In this document: in pieces, positions 35,142-42,735 of the stretch | Layout: every line of letters begins with the position of its first letter | How positions within the stretch are numbered: the stretch's first letter is position 1 | Program-made: the position numbers and the translations under genes | NCBI GenBank assembly: GCA_004144595.1 | Contig: SEEM01000005.1 | Location: 1-64,000, forward strand | DNA: 64,000 nucleotides | Direction of reading: 5' to 3' | Origin: Hyphomicrobiales bacterium | GTDB taxonomy: Bacteria; Pseudomonadota; Alphaproteobacteria; Rhizobiales; Beijerinckiaceae | Notes under the pieces: model-generated | Database searches by the model: none | Told to the model about the DNA's origin: nothing | What the model saw: the letters and a program-made list of their open reading frames with translations, nothing else

Positions 35142-37547
35142 TTGCCCGCCAGCGACGTCAATATCGCCTCGCTCCTCTCCGAGATGTTCGATCAGGCGCC
35201 CACTTTCATGGCGCTGCTGCAAGGGCCGGAGCATCGCTTCCAGCTCGCGAATTCCAGCTATCTGAAACTGGTGGATGGTCGCGACGTTATCGGCAAGACG
35301 GTCTCCGAAGCGCTTCCGGAAGCGGATGCGCAAGGCTTTGTCCAGATTCTCGACGAAGTTTATCGGTCCGGAAAAGCCTATACGGCTTTGGGCGCACGGT
35401 TTGCTACGCAGGCCGAGCCGAGGGGGCCGGTCTCGGAGCGTTACCTGGATTTCGTCTACCAGCCGCTCGTCGGTCCGCAGGGCAGCGTGACCGGCATCTT
35501 CGTGCAGGGAAGCGATACGACCGAGCGCAGCCGGGCAGAGCGCAGGCTGTCCGATAGCACCGCTCTCTACAAGGGTCTGTTCGACGCGATCGACGAAGGC
35601 TTCTGCATCATCGAATTCTTCGACGGACCGCATGGGCCGGACAGCGACTACATCCATATCGAGGCCAATGCGGCCTACGCCCGACACGCCGGAATTCCGA
35701 ACGTCGTCGGGCAGAAGCTGCGCGAGATGGTCGGCGCGGAAGCCGATTCGTGGGTCGAGCGCTATGGCGCTGTCCTGCGCACCGGCACGCCCATTCGCTT
35801 TCAGCAGGAGCTCGTCGCGACCGGCCGCTTTCTGGAACTGGCTGCGATCCGGATCGAGCCGCCGAGCAAGCGGCAGGTCGCGGTCCTGTTTCAGGATATT
35901 ACGGCGCGGCGTCAGGCCGAGCTGGCTCTGGCCAAGCTGAACGAGACGCTTGAGCAGATGGTGGCCGAGCGGACGCAGAAGCTGCTCGCTGCCGAAGAAG
36001 CGCTGCGCCACAGCCAGAAGATGGAGGCCATCGGCCAGTTGACCGGCGGAGTCGCGCATGACTTCAACAACCTGCTGCAGGTGATCTCGGGCAATCTGCA
36101 GCTCCTGGCCAAGGATGTCGCAGGCGACGAGAAGGCAGAGCGCCGCATCGCCAATGCCATGACGGGCGTGGCCCGCGGTTCCAAGCTTGCGTCGCAATTG
36201 CTTGCTTTCGGCCGGCGACAGCCCCTGGAGCCGAAGGTCGTCAATCTCGGCCGCCTGGTTCGCGACATGGACGATATGCTGAGCCGCACGCTCGGCGAGG
36301 GAATCGAGATCGAAACCGTCGTGGGCGGTGGGCTCTGGAATTCCATGATCGACCCGACGCAGGTCGAGAATGCCCTTCTCAACCTGGCGATCAATGCGCG
36401 CGACGCCATGGGCGGCTCGGGAAAACTGACGATCGACCTGGCTAACGCCCATCTCGACGACAGCTACGCCGCCAGGCACAGCGATGTCGCGGCGGGGCAG
36501 TATGTCATGCTAGCGGTCAGCGATACCGGCTCGGGAATGTCGCCGGAGGTGCTGGCGAAGGCCTTTGATCCGTTCTTCTCGACGAAGCCCGAAGGAAAAG
36601 GCACGGGTCTTGGACTGTCGATGGTCTATGGCTTCGTCAAGCAGTCCGGCGGCCACGTCAAAATCTACTCGGAGCTCGATCACGGGACCACCGTGAGGCT
36701 CTACCTGCCCCGCTCCTTCCAGAAGGAAGCCTTCGAAACGGTTGTCGACAACAGCCCGATCGCAGGGGGTACCGAGACGATCCTGGTGGTCGAGGACGAC
36801 GAGCAGGTTCGCGGCACGGTGATCGAGCTGCTGACCGACCTTGGTTATCGCGTTCTGCGGGCCGGCGATGCGACCAGCGCGCTTCACGTCATCGAAAGCG
36901 GCGTCCCCATCGATCTGCTGTTCACCGACGTGGTGATGCCCGGACAGCTGAAGAGTCCCGAGCTTGCCCGGCTGGCGCGTCAGCGCCTGCCCCATCTCGC
37001 CGTGCTCTTTACCTCAGGCTACACGGAGAATTCCATCGTCCACGGCGGCCGTCTGGATGCCGGTGTAGAGCTCCTGTCCAAGCCTTATACGCGAGAGGCT
37101 TTGGCGCGGAAAATCCGGCTCGTACTTGCCGCACAGAAGGCACGCGCTCCCCAGAGGGTGGACCAGGCGCCGGCAGACGATCGCGCGATGCCGAGCCCGG
37201 CAAAACCCGCAACCGTCCTGATCGTCGAGGACGACGCCCTGATCCGCATGAACACCTGCGATATCCTGGAGGATGCCGGCTTCGCGATCCTTGAGGCGAG
37301 CAGTGCCGAGGAGGCGCTGCCGATCCTGCGAGACCACGCCGTCGATGTGCTGGTGACCGACGTCAAGCTGCCAGGCGCGTCCGGCATCGAACTCGCTCGA
37401 CAGGCCAGAGAACTCACCACCTTGCTCAGCGTCGTTTTCGCCACCGGCGATATTTCGGAGATCGACATGAACGCCGAGGTCGTGGTGTCCAAGCCTTACA
37501 GCCCGTCGGCGATCGTCAATGCGATCGCAAGAGCGCGGAAAGGTTAG
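35142..37547 (+). CDS. PAS hybrid histidine kinase with two receiver domains
   Basis: An 801-residue cytoplasmic hybrid kinase. Two PAS domains (~10-130 and ~145-270), a coiled coil, then HisKA with His306 in GQLTGGVAHDFNNLLQVISGNL, HATPase (NLAINARDAMGG, DTGSGMSPEVLAKAFDPFFSTKPEGKGTGLGLSMVYGF), receiver 1 with Asp596 (LLFTDVVMPG) and receiver 2 with Asp740 (VLVTDVKLPG), separated by a Pro/Ala-rich linker. No membrane segment. The start is TTG at 35142 with AGGAAA eight bases upstream. It stands 78 bases behind the UdgX gene. Target unknown; no DNA-binding regulator is adjacent. Confidence 0.92.
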   Translation: MPASDVNIASLLSEMFDQAPTFMALLQGPEHRFQLANSSYLKLVDGRDVIGKTVSEALPEADAQGFVQILDEVYRSGKAYTALGARFATQAEPRGPVSERYLDFVYQPLVGPQGSVTGIFVQGSDTTERSRAERRLSDSTALYKGLFDAIDEGFCIIEFFDGPHGPDSDYIHIEANAAYARHAGIPNVVGQKLREMVGAEADSWVERYGAVLRTGTPIRFQQELVATGRFLELAAIRIEPPSKRQVAVLFQDITARRQAELALAKLNETLEQMVAERTQKLLAAEEALRHSQKMEAIGQLTGGVAHDFNNLLQVISGNLQLLAKDVAGDEKAERRIANAMTGVARGSKLASQLLAFGRRQPLEPKVVNLGRLVRDMDDMLSRTLGEGIEIETVVGGGLWNSMIDPTQVENALLNLAINARDAMGGSGKLTIDLANAHLDDSYAARHSDVAAGQYVMLAVSDTGSGMSPEVLAKAFDPFFSTKPEGKGTGLGLSMVYGFVKQSGGHVKIYSELDHGTTVRLYLPRSFQKEAFETVVDNSPIAGGTETILVVEDDEQVRGTVIELLTDLGYRVLRAGDATSALHVIESGVPIDLLFTDVVMPGQLKSPELARLARQRLPHLAVLFTSGYTENSIVHGGRLDAGVELLSKPYTREALARKIRLVLAAQKARAPQRVDQAPADDRAMPSPAKPATVLIVEDDALIRMNTCDILEDAGFAILEASSAEEALPILRDHAVDVLVTDVKLPGASGIELARQARELTTLLSVVFATGDISEIDMNAEVVVSKPYSPSAIVNAIARARKG

Positions 37548-37656
37548 TTTTACGCGATGATCGACCAAGCGCCGTAAAAAAGGGCGCCAGAAATCGCGGG
37601 GGTTTGCGGAGCTGGGCGGGCACCACACTTTCCGCCTGGCATCAACAACATGTGGC

Positions 37657-37682
37657 GGAACAATGGCGAGGTTGAAGCGGTT
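37657..37682 (+). promoter_or_regulatory. EcfG-type promoter for a 25-residue peptide gene
   Basis: GGAAC at 37657-37661, a 17-base spacer and GGTT at 37679-37682. It is 28 bases before the ATG at 37711, so the leader would be about 20 bases and would consist of little more than the ribosome binding site. Confidence 0.6.
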
Positions 37683-37710
37683 GCTTGCTCAATATCAGGA
37701 GGAGGCAATC

Positions 37711-37788
37711 ATGGGCTTGCTTGAGATCAGCGTCATTCTGGCTTGCGCGTCGGCTTTCGGCTTCTACATCGCCGATCCGCTGGAATAA
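37711..37788 (+). CDS. 25-residue membrane peptide
   Basis: A very short gene that is still well supported. It has a strong Shine-Dalgarno (AGGAGGAGG, ending six bases before ATG 37711), an EcfG-type promoter right in front, and a product that is a single hydrophobic helix (LLEISVILACASAFGFYIA) followed by DPLE and TAA. It looks like a one-pass inner-membrane micropeptide. No gene overlaps it on the same strand and nothing else in the 300-base gap explains the promoter. I do not recognise a family; it is not KdpF-like in its residues. Function unknown, probably stress-induced. Confidence 0.6.
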   Translation: MGLLEISVILACASAFGFYIADPLE

Positions 37789-37951
37789 GGTCGCAGACCG
37801 GGCCTCTGAGCGCGTCTTGTCGCCGCATCAATCGAGCGAGAGTGATGGCAGCGCCGGCGTGTCTATTCGGAGCTGCAGCGAGCCTCCCACGCGCGCGCAA
37901 TACGTGGCCGAAAGCTCGGACTTGCGTCTCTGTTTGGCCTTAGTCCACATC

Positions 37952-38260
37952 CTACGAAGATGGATCGAACTGGTCCGCTACCGCGTCCTTCTGCTGCCGC
38001 GGTAGCAGCGTCATCAACAGGATGAAAGCGGACAGAACGAAGCAGATGCTGTTCGTGACGATTAGAGGCCACGCGCCCAAGCCTAAGCCGTAGGCGGTCC
38101 AGAGAGCGAAACCGGTGACGGTGAAGCTGTAGGTCACTGGAGAGATCGCCTGCGTATCGCGCGTTTTGACGATCCGCCAGGCTTGAGGAACGAAGCTGAG
38201 CGTCGAGCACAGCGCCGCGAACGTGCCAACGACTGCGATCCAGTTCATCGCATTGGTCAT
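37952..38260 (-). CDS. SemiSWEET / PQ-loop membrane protein
   Basis: A 102-residue protein with three membrane helices and the PQ motif (TLSFVPQAWRIVKTRDTQAISPVTYSF). This is the triple-helix unit of SemiSWEET sugar transporters, which dimerise to pass small sugars. It ends with a short charged tail (RQQKDAVADQ). It is last in a four-gene leftward set and overlaps the preceding gene by four bases (ATGA at 38257-38260), which fixes the start; a second in-frame ATG at 38248 is possible. Substrate unknown. Placement under the EcfG-type promoter at 39022-39047 suggests a stress-induced small-solute or sugar exporter, which is inference. Confidence 0.82.
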   Translation of the reverse strand: MTNAMNWIAVVGTFAALCSTLSFVPQAWRIVKTRDTQAISPVTYSFTVTGFALWTAYGLGLGAWPLIVTNSICFVLSAFILLMTLLPRQQKDAVADQFDPSS

Positions 38261-38502
38261 CGGGACAGGCGACGAGCGTTCGCCCGCACCTTGCGCCGAT
38301 ACCCTCGAACAATACCGATCGGCGCCGTTCCCGTTGCGACCTTTAAAACGGCCTGCTGACCCGCCGTGGCCTTTTCGCTGACCATGCGCGCGGCCTCTCG
38401 CTGAGTGGTCGCACCACCCTTCGCGAGCTCGATGCCGCGCAGCCAAATGACTTGCTGCGCTTCGAATGCAAGCTTCGACATCTCCCAGAACAACCTATGC
38501 AT
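38257..38502 (-). CDS. Small phasin-like hypothetical protein (81 residues)
   Basis: An 81-residue helical protein: FWEMSKLAFEAQQVIWLRGIELAKGG, then REAARMVSEKATAGQQAVLKVA and a basic tail (RGYRRKVRANARRLSR). The spacing of the aliphatic and aromatic residues and the EAQ.Vi..R...la.GG....EA.rMVsEK pattern resemble small phasin-like proteins common in Rhizobiales; binding to polyhydroxyalkanoate granules is not shown. It starts within the end of the upstream gene (8-base overlap) and ends in the ATGA overlap with the SemiSWEET gene. Confidence 0.65.
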   Translation of the reverse strand: MHRLFWEMSKLAFEAQQVIWLRGIELAKGGATTQREAARMVSEKATAGQQAVLKVATGTAPIGIVRGYRRKVRANARRLSR

Positions 38503-38803
38503 CCGCGGCCTCCTTTTCGGCAGGCTTGCGTGAAGTTTCGCGCTTGCGACGCGGTCGAGCGCTCCCACTGCGCGCGCCCTCTTTCGAGCTGACCTTCGGC
38601 GAAATATCCTTTGGGTGCCGAGCCTGGGCTTCCTGATTGAGTCGATACAAGCCGTATCCGACTGCTCCGGCGAGGATCACCGGCGTAGGCAATCTCGTTG
38701 CGAGCAGCGTCAAAGGAAGAGCAAATCGCTCGGGGATGTCGCCTCGCTCGACATTCCGAGCGATCCAGGCGCCGGCGAGACTGGAGAATGCGGCCCGGAT
38801 CAT
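38495..38803 (-). CDS. Small membrane-associated hypothetical protein (102 residues)
   Basis: A 102-residue protein with an N-terminal hydrophobic region (RLPTPVILAGAVGYGLYRL, around residues 38-56) that may span or dip into the membrane, followed by a very basic, probably disordered tail (RPRRKRETSRKPAEKE). It overlaps the gene before it by four bases (ATGA at 38800-38803) and the one after by eight, so all four are a single translationally coupled operon. No function known. Confidence 0.65.
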   Translation of the reverse strand: MIRAAFSSLAGAWIARNVERGDIPERFALPLTLLATRLPTPVILAGAVGYGLYRLNQEAQARHPKDISPKVSSKEGARSGSARPRRKRETSRKPAEKEAADA

Positions 38804-38985
38804 TTCTTTTCCTCTGCAGCGCCGGGCGTGATCGGAACCTGCTCTGCAACAGGGTCACTCGCCGGGAAAGTATCCTTGAGCGCCTTCTCCAGCTTCTGAT
38901 CGGGGGTCAGCTCTCGCTCTTCCCGACGCTGAGATTTCTGTTCACGGCGTAGGCTGTCGACCGCAGGATTGTGCTCGTTCTGCAT
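38800..38985 (-). CDS. Small hydrophilic TFPASDPV-motif protein (61 residues)
   Basis: A 61-residue, highly charged protein with the motif LEKALKDTFPASDPVAEQ near its middle. That short motif recurs in many small stress-associated proteins of Rhizobiales, always of unknown function. The N-terminal half is Arg/Glu/Gln-rich and probably disordered. AGGAG lies six bases before the ATG at 38985. It is the first gene of the four-gene set and has an exact EcfG-type promoter 37 bases upstream. Confidence 0.72.
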   Translation of the reverse strand: MQNEHNPAVDSLRREQKSQRREERELTPDQKLEKALKDTFPASDPVAEQVPITPGAAEEKK

Positions 38986-39021
38986 GGATGGCTCCTTGAG
39001 CGTTTGACGAACTAAAGGCTG

Positions 39022-39047
39022 AACGCTGCGGCCCCGCCCCTCGTTCC
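39022..39047 (-). promoter_or_regulatory. EcfG-type promoter for the small-protein/SemiSWEET operon
   Basis: On the minus strand: GGAAC at 39047-39043, a 17-base spacer and CGTT at 39025-39022, an exact consensus match. Transcription would start near 39014 and enter the 61-residue gene after about 30 bases. Confidence 0.75.
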
Positions 39048-39195
39048 AGTAGAGTTCGACGATCTCCACGTCAGCCGGCCCCCTCGCCCTTTCAGAAGCC
39101 GATCGTCCAGCCGGCCTCTCCGCCAGTCGGCAAGCAACTTGCGCTAGCATCCGCGGCTGTCTCGGAATGGCGAATGGCCAGGGCGTGCCAACGAC

Positions 39196-39221
39196 GGAAC
39201 GTCCGCTGGCACGCCGGAGTT
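39196..39221 (+). promoter_or_regulatory. EcfG-type promoter for the cupin gene
   Basis: GGAAC at 39196-39200, a 17-base spacer and AGTT at 39218-39221. It lies 26 bases before the cupin ATG at 39248, with GGAGA in between. It is divergent from the promoter at 39022-39047. Confidence 0.58.
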
Positions 39222-39247
39222 CAGCAAGCTTCTCTGGAGATGCTGCC

Positions 39248-39772
39248 ATGACCCGAGTGACGGTAACCGCCTTGCGTTTCGAGCCGCGGGGCTTCGTTCC
39301 CAATAATCTCAGGTTGCCGGCCCTGGTCTACGAAAAGGCGTTCGATCCTGCGGCGACCGCCGACCTCGCCACGCTCATGGAGAAGCGCTTTCAAGACAAC
39401 GGCTGGCCGCCACAGTGGCGCGATGGGATCTACGATTTCGACCACTACCACGCACAGGGTCACGAGGTTCTCGGCATAGCTGGCGGATCGGCCGAGCTGG
39501 TGCTCGGCGGAGATGGCGGCCGCGAGATCCGGGTGGAAGCTGGCGATGTCCTGGTGCTGCCTGCGGGGACCGGTCATCGGTGCCTCCGGCAGTTCGGGGA
39601 ATTCGTCGTGGTCGGTGCCTATCCGCCAGGCCAGGCCGGAGACATCGTTCGCGAGGAGGCATCGCCTGCGATGAAACAGAGGATCGCCCTCTTGAGCTTT
39701 CCACCGAAGGATCCGGTGCTGGGTGGAGACGGACCCATGCTCCGACTCTGGGCGAACGCGAGCGTTCCTTGA
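39248..39772 (+). CDS. Cupin-domain protein
   Basis: A 174-residue single-cupin protein. The first cupin motif is recognisable around DFDHYHAQGHEVLGIAGGSAELVLGG and the second around VEAGDVLVLPAGTGHRCL; His residues in both could bind a metal. There is no catalytic signature that narrows the reaction. GGAGA lies seven bases before ATG 39248. A longer in-frame start at 39167 lies before the predicted transcript start of the EcfG-type promoter, so the shorter form is preferred. Confidence 0.78.
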   Translation: MTRVTVTALRFEPRGFVPNNLRLPALVYEKAFDPAATADLATLMEKRFQDNGWPPQWRDGIYDFDHYHAQGHEVLGIAGGSAELVLGGDGGREIRVEAGDVLVLPAGTGHRCLRQFGEFVVVGAYPPGQAGDIVREEASPAMKQRIALLSFPPKDPVLGGDGPMLRLWANASVP

Positions 39773-39817
39773 TGCTCGCAAATAGCGGTCTTGGGCCTCC
39801 AGCCGCACAAGCCCTCT

Positions 39818-41524
39818 TCAGCGAACGAAGCGGGCGCGAATTCCATCGGCAATCTTCTCGGCCAGCATGATCGTCGGGATGTTGAGGTTCGCGCGCGGGA
39901 TCGTCGGCATGATCGAGGCGTCGACCACGCGCAGGCCCTCGACGCCATGAACCGAGGCGTCGCGGGGGTCGGTCACGGCGTCGCGGTCATCGGGTGCGCC
40001 CATGCGGCAGGTTCCGCTCGGGTGCCACTGGCCGAAGGCTTTCGCGACCAGATAGGCGTCGAGCTCGGCTCTGTTCTGGACGAGGGCTTCCAGGGATTGA
40101 CTGCCGCCGATCATCCGGCGGGCGAACGGGCTGCGCAGGAAAGGCAAGGTATCGAGCAGCACGCTGGCGCCGGCGGTCAGCGCATAGTTCCTGATACTGC
40201 GATGCCCCAGCCGCTTGGCCCAGCCTCCATAACTCGACGGCACCGGCACCGTAAGCTGCGCGGCCAGGGGCGCGGTCCCGACGAGCCGGGCCATCAACCG
40301 CACCGCACCGGCAAGGCGTGCCCGGTCCGAGGCTGCGGCGAGGAAGTCGAAATTCGCGATGGGGATGAGGCCGCCGGCCTGCCGCTCCAGCATGACGCGT
40401 CCGCGCGATTCCGGCTTGTTGATCCAGGCGATGAAGGTCGCGATGCGTTCCCCCAGCGGATGCCAGGCGGATTTGGCAGCCGCCATCATGAACATGTCGG
40501 ACGCGAGCGGCCCTACGCCGGACGAGTAACGCAAACCTAGGTGGATGTGGCGCCGCGTAGTGCCTTTCAGCCGGGCGGCCGGGTTCAACATGGCGGAAAC
40601 CGAGATGCCGGGGTGTTCTTGCAGATTCCGTCCGACGCCCGGCAGGTTGTGGCGTGGTTCGATTCCGAGCGCGCGCAAGTCGGCCGCATCCCCAATGCCT
40701 TCCCGCAGCAGCAAGGCGGGAGTTTGCAACGCCCCGGCGCTCAGGATGACCTGCCGCGCAGTCATATCCAGCGCCTCCGAGCCGTGTCGCAGCCGCAAGC
40801 CGCTGACTGCATTTGCGCTCCAGCGCAGGCCGGTGACTTCGGTCTCTACCATGATCGTAAGGTTGGATCGGCGGCGCACCTCCGCCGTGAGATAGCCGCG
40901 CGCCGAAGACACCCGATGCTTGCCATCATTCGAAAGCGTCATCGGAAAGACGCCGTCGCCGAACTCGCCGTTCTGGTCGCTCAGGCGGGAATAGCCGAGC
41001 GCCAGCATCGCCTGTTCCGTCGCGCTCGAGAAACCCGGCCAGAGTGCGCGCGGAATCCGGTGGATCGGGATCGGGCCGTCCGTGCCGTGCAAGGGGCCCG
41101 AACAGTCGAGATCGCGTTCGAGCTTGCGGAAATAGGGAAGGACATCGTTCCAGCCCCAGCCTGCGGCGCCCAACGCCTCCCATTCGTCGTAATCCTCGGG
41201 CGTGCCGCGATTGGCGACCTGCCCGTTGATGCTCGACCCGCCGCCCATGATCCGGGCCTGCTCGTAGATGCGGGGTGCCCCCCAAGGCTCCGGGCCATTA
41301 TGGGCGACGGGATGGGTACGGGCCATCAACGCCGGCCAGTGATTGCGCGGATCGAAGGCGGCGAGCCCCGGATACATGTCGAGGATCGCCGCCGGCTCTC
41401 GGCCCGGCTCCACGTCCCGGCCGGCTTCGACGAGCAGGACCTTCGTTCCCGGATCCTCCGAGAGGCGGCTTGCCAGGACGCATCCCGCGCTGCCGGCACC
41501 GACGATCGCGAAGTCGAAGCTCAT
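39818..41524 (-). CDS. GMC family oxidoreductase
   Basis: A 568-residue FAD-dependent alcohol oxidoreductase of the glucose-methanol-choline family. FAD-binding GxGxxG is in FAIVGAGSAGCVLASRLSEDPGTKVLLVEAG; the GMC signature 1 is GGGSSINGQVANRGTPEDYDEWE; signature 2 is ILSAGALQTPALLLREGIGD. The catalytic His lies in FGQWHPSGTCRMG. It resembles choline-dehydrogenase-like enzymes, but the substrate cannot be told; neighbours suggest an alcohol or sugar-derived substrate. The start ATG 41524 overlaps the stop of the GlcG-like gene (ATGA), so it is the last gene of the leftward catabolic set. Confidence 0.9.
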   Translation of the reverse strand: MSFDFAIVGAGSAGCVLASRLSEDPGTKVLLVEAGRDVEPGREPAAILDMYPGLAAFDPRNHWPALMARTHPVAHNGPEPWGAPRIYEQARIMGGGSSINGQVANRGTPEDYDEWEALGAAGWGWNDVLPYFRKLERDLDCSGPLHGTDGPIPIHRIPRALWPGFSSATEQAMLALGYSRLSDQNGEFGDGVFPMTLSNDGKHRVSSARGYLTAEVRRRSNLTIMVETEVTGLRWSANAVSGLRLRHGSEALDMTARQVILSAGALQTPALLLREGIGDAADLRALGIEPRHNLPGVGRNLQEHPGISVSAMLNPAARLKGTTRRHIHLGLRYSSGVGPLASDMFMMAAAKSAWHPLGERIATFIAWINKPESRGRVMLERQAGGLIPIANFDFLAAASDRARLAGAVRLMARLVGTAPLAAQLTVPVPSSYGGWAKRLGHRSIRNYALTAGASVLLDTLPFLRSPFARRMIGGSQSLEALVQNRAELDAYLVAKAFGQWHPSGTCRMGAPDDRDAVTDPRDASVHGVEGLRVVDASIMPTIPRANLNIPTIMLAEKIADGIRARFVR

Positions 41525-41967
41525 TGCTTGGCTGTTCCCGCGATATGCTCCAGAAAAGCAGTAAGACCAGCCTCGGCGACCGCCGCATCCTGCGCCGTCG
41601 AGCCGGAGCTGACGCCGATCGCGCCGACCACATCTCCACTGTCCGGCAAGGCGAGCGGCAATCCACCGGCAAGGATGGTCACCCGGCCCTGATGCTGTGT
41701 ATTGACGCCGAAGCCGGGCGCGCCGGGCTGCGCGGCTTCCCATAGCGCCGCGGTCGGGCGGCGAGCGCCTGCCGCGGTGAAGGCCTTGTTGATCGCGATC
41801 TCGATCGCCATGAACTTGGCGCCGTCCATGCGCCGGAAGGCGACGAGGTGACCGGCGCCATCCACCACCGCGATATTCTGCGGCACACCGATCGCCTCGG
41901 CTTCGGCAGCCGCGGCCTCGATCAGGATATCTGCCTCGGCTGCGCCGATATGTCGGGTCAGGAGCAT
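41521..41967 (-). CDS. GlcG/HbpS family protein
   Basis: A 148-residue protein of the GlcG/HbpS (DUF336) fold: an AIGVPQNIAVVDGAGHLVAFRRMDGA strand-turn with the conserved Asp-Gly, KAFTAAGARRPT, and a LPLALPDSGDVVGAIGVSSGSTAQDAAVAEAGL end. Members bind heme or sit beside oxidoreductases, but a defined reaction is not established. It is one base behind the SDR gene and overlaps the GMC gene by four bases, so it probably works with that oxidoreductase. The ATG at 41967 has GCTGAC upstream and no good ribosome site, consistent with coupling. Confidence 0.82.
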   Translation of the reverse strand: MLLTRHIGAAEADILIEAAAAEAEAIGVPQNIAVVDGAGHLVAFRRMDGAKFMAIEIAINKAFTAAGARRPTAALWEAAQPGAPGFGVNTQHQGRVTILAGGLPLALPDSGDVVGAIGVSSGSTAQDAAVAEAGLTAFLEHIAGTAKQ

Positions 41968-41968
41968 G

Positions 41969-42730
41969 TCAGCCGATCCAGAAGCCGCCATTGACGTCGA
42001 GGGTCGCCCCGGTGAGGTAGGACGCGTCGTCCGAGACCAGGAAGGCGACGACACCGCCGATCTCGGCGGGGTCGGCCAGCCGTCCCATCGGGATCGCCTG
42101 CGTCACCTTCTCGCGCATCTCCGGCTTCATATGCGTGCGGATGAGATCGGTATCGACGACGCCGGGCGCGATCGCATTCACGGTGACTCCGGTCTTCGCC
42201 ATCTGCCGGGCGAGCGTGCGTGCGAAGCCGAGCATGCCGGCCTTGGTGGTGGCGTAATGGATGCCCCCGTTCATCGCGCCCTGATGGGCGACGATCGACG
42301 ACATGCAGACGATGCGGCCATGGCCGCGCTCGATCATGCCCGGCAGCACCGCCTTCGAGAACAGAAAGGCGCTCTTCAGGTTCACAGCCATGAAGCGGTC
42401 CCACTCCTCTTCCTCGAGCTCGAGGATCGGGACGGCGCGGTCCTGCCCGGCATTGTTGACGAGGATGTCGATCCGCCCGAAGGCGGCGATGCCCGCTTCG
42501 ACGACGCGGCGCACATCGGCCGCGGAGGATGCATCGCCCGGCGCGGCGAGCGCGCGCTCCCCCAGCGCCGCAGCGCGCTGCCGGGCGAGCGTCTCGTCGA
42601 TGTCGTTGACGATGACAGAGGCGCCCCGCGCGGCCAGCGCATCGGCGATGGCACCGCCGATCCCGCGCCCGGCGCCGGTGACGAGGGCGACGCGCCCGGC
42701 GAGCGGGCTCGCGATCGATGGTTCCGGCAT
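41969..42730 (-). CDS. Short-chain dehydrogenase/reductase
   Basis: A 253-residue classical SDR: TGAGRGIGGAIADAL (cofactor Gly-rich loop), DIDETLA acidic residue suggesting NAD, NNAGQD, catalytic Ser in CMSSIVAHQGAMNGGIHYATTKAG with Tyr-x3-Lys, and the C-terminal GATLDVNGGFWIG. Family resembles 3-oxoacyl-ACP reductase/sugar dehydrogenases; with the adjacent ABC importer and GMC enzyme a sugar- or polyol-dehydrogenase role is likely but unproven. The start at 42730 is the first ATG giving a normal SDR N-terminus; it is five bases from the permease gene. Confidence 0.88.
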   Translation of the reverse strand: MPEPSIASPLAGRVALVTGAGRGIGGAIADALAARGASVIVNDIDETLARQRAAALGERALAAPGDASSAADVRRVVEAGIAAFGRIDILVNNAGQDRAVPILELEEEEWDRFMAVNLKSAFLFSKAVLPGMIERGHGRIVCMSSIVAHQGAMNGGIHYATTKAGMLGFARTLARQMAKTGVTVNAIAPGVVDTDLIRTHMKPEMREKVTQAIPMGRLADPAEIGGVVAFLVSDDASYLTGATLDVNGGFWIG

Positions 42731-42735
42731 GCGGC

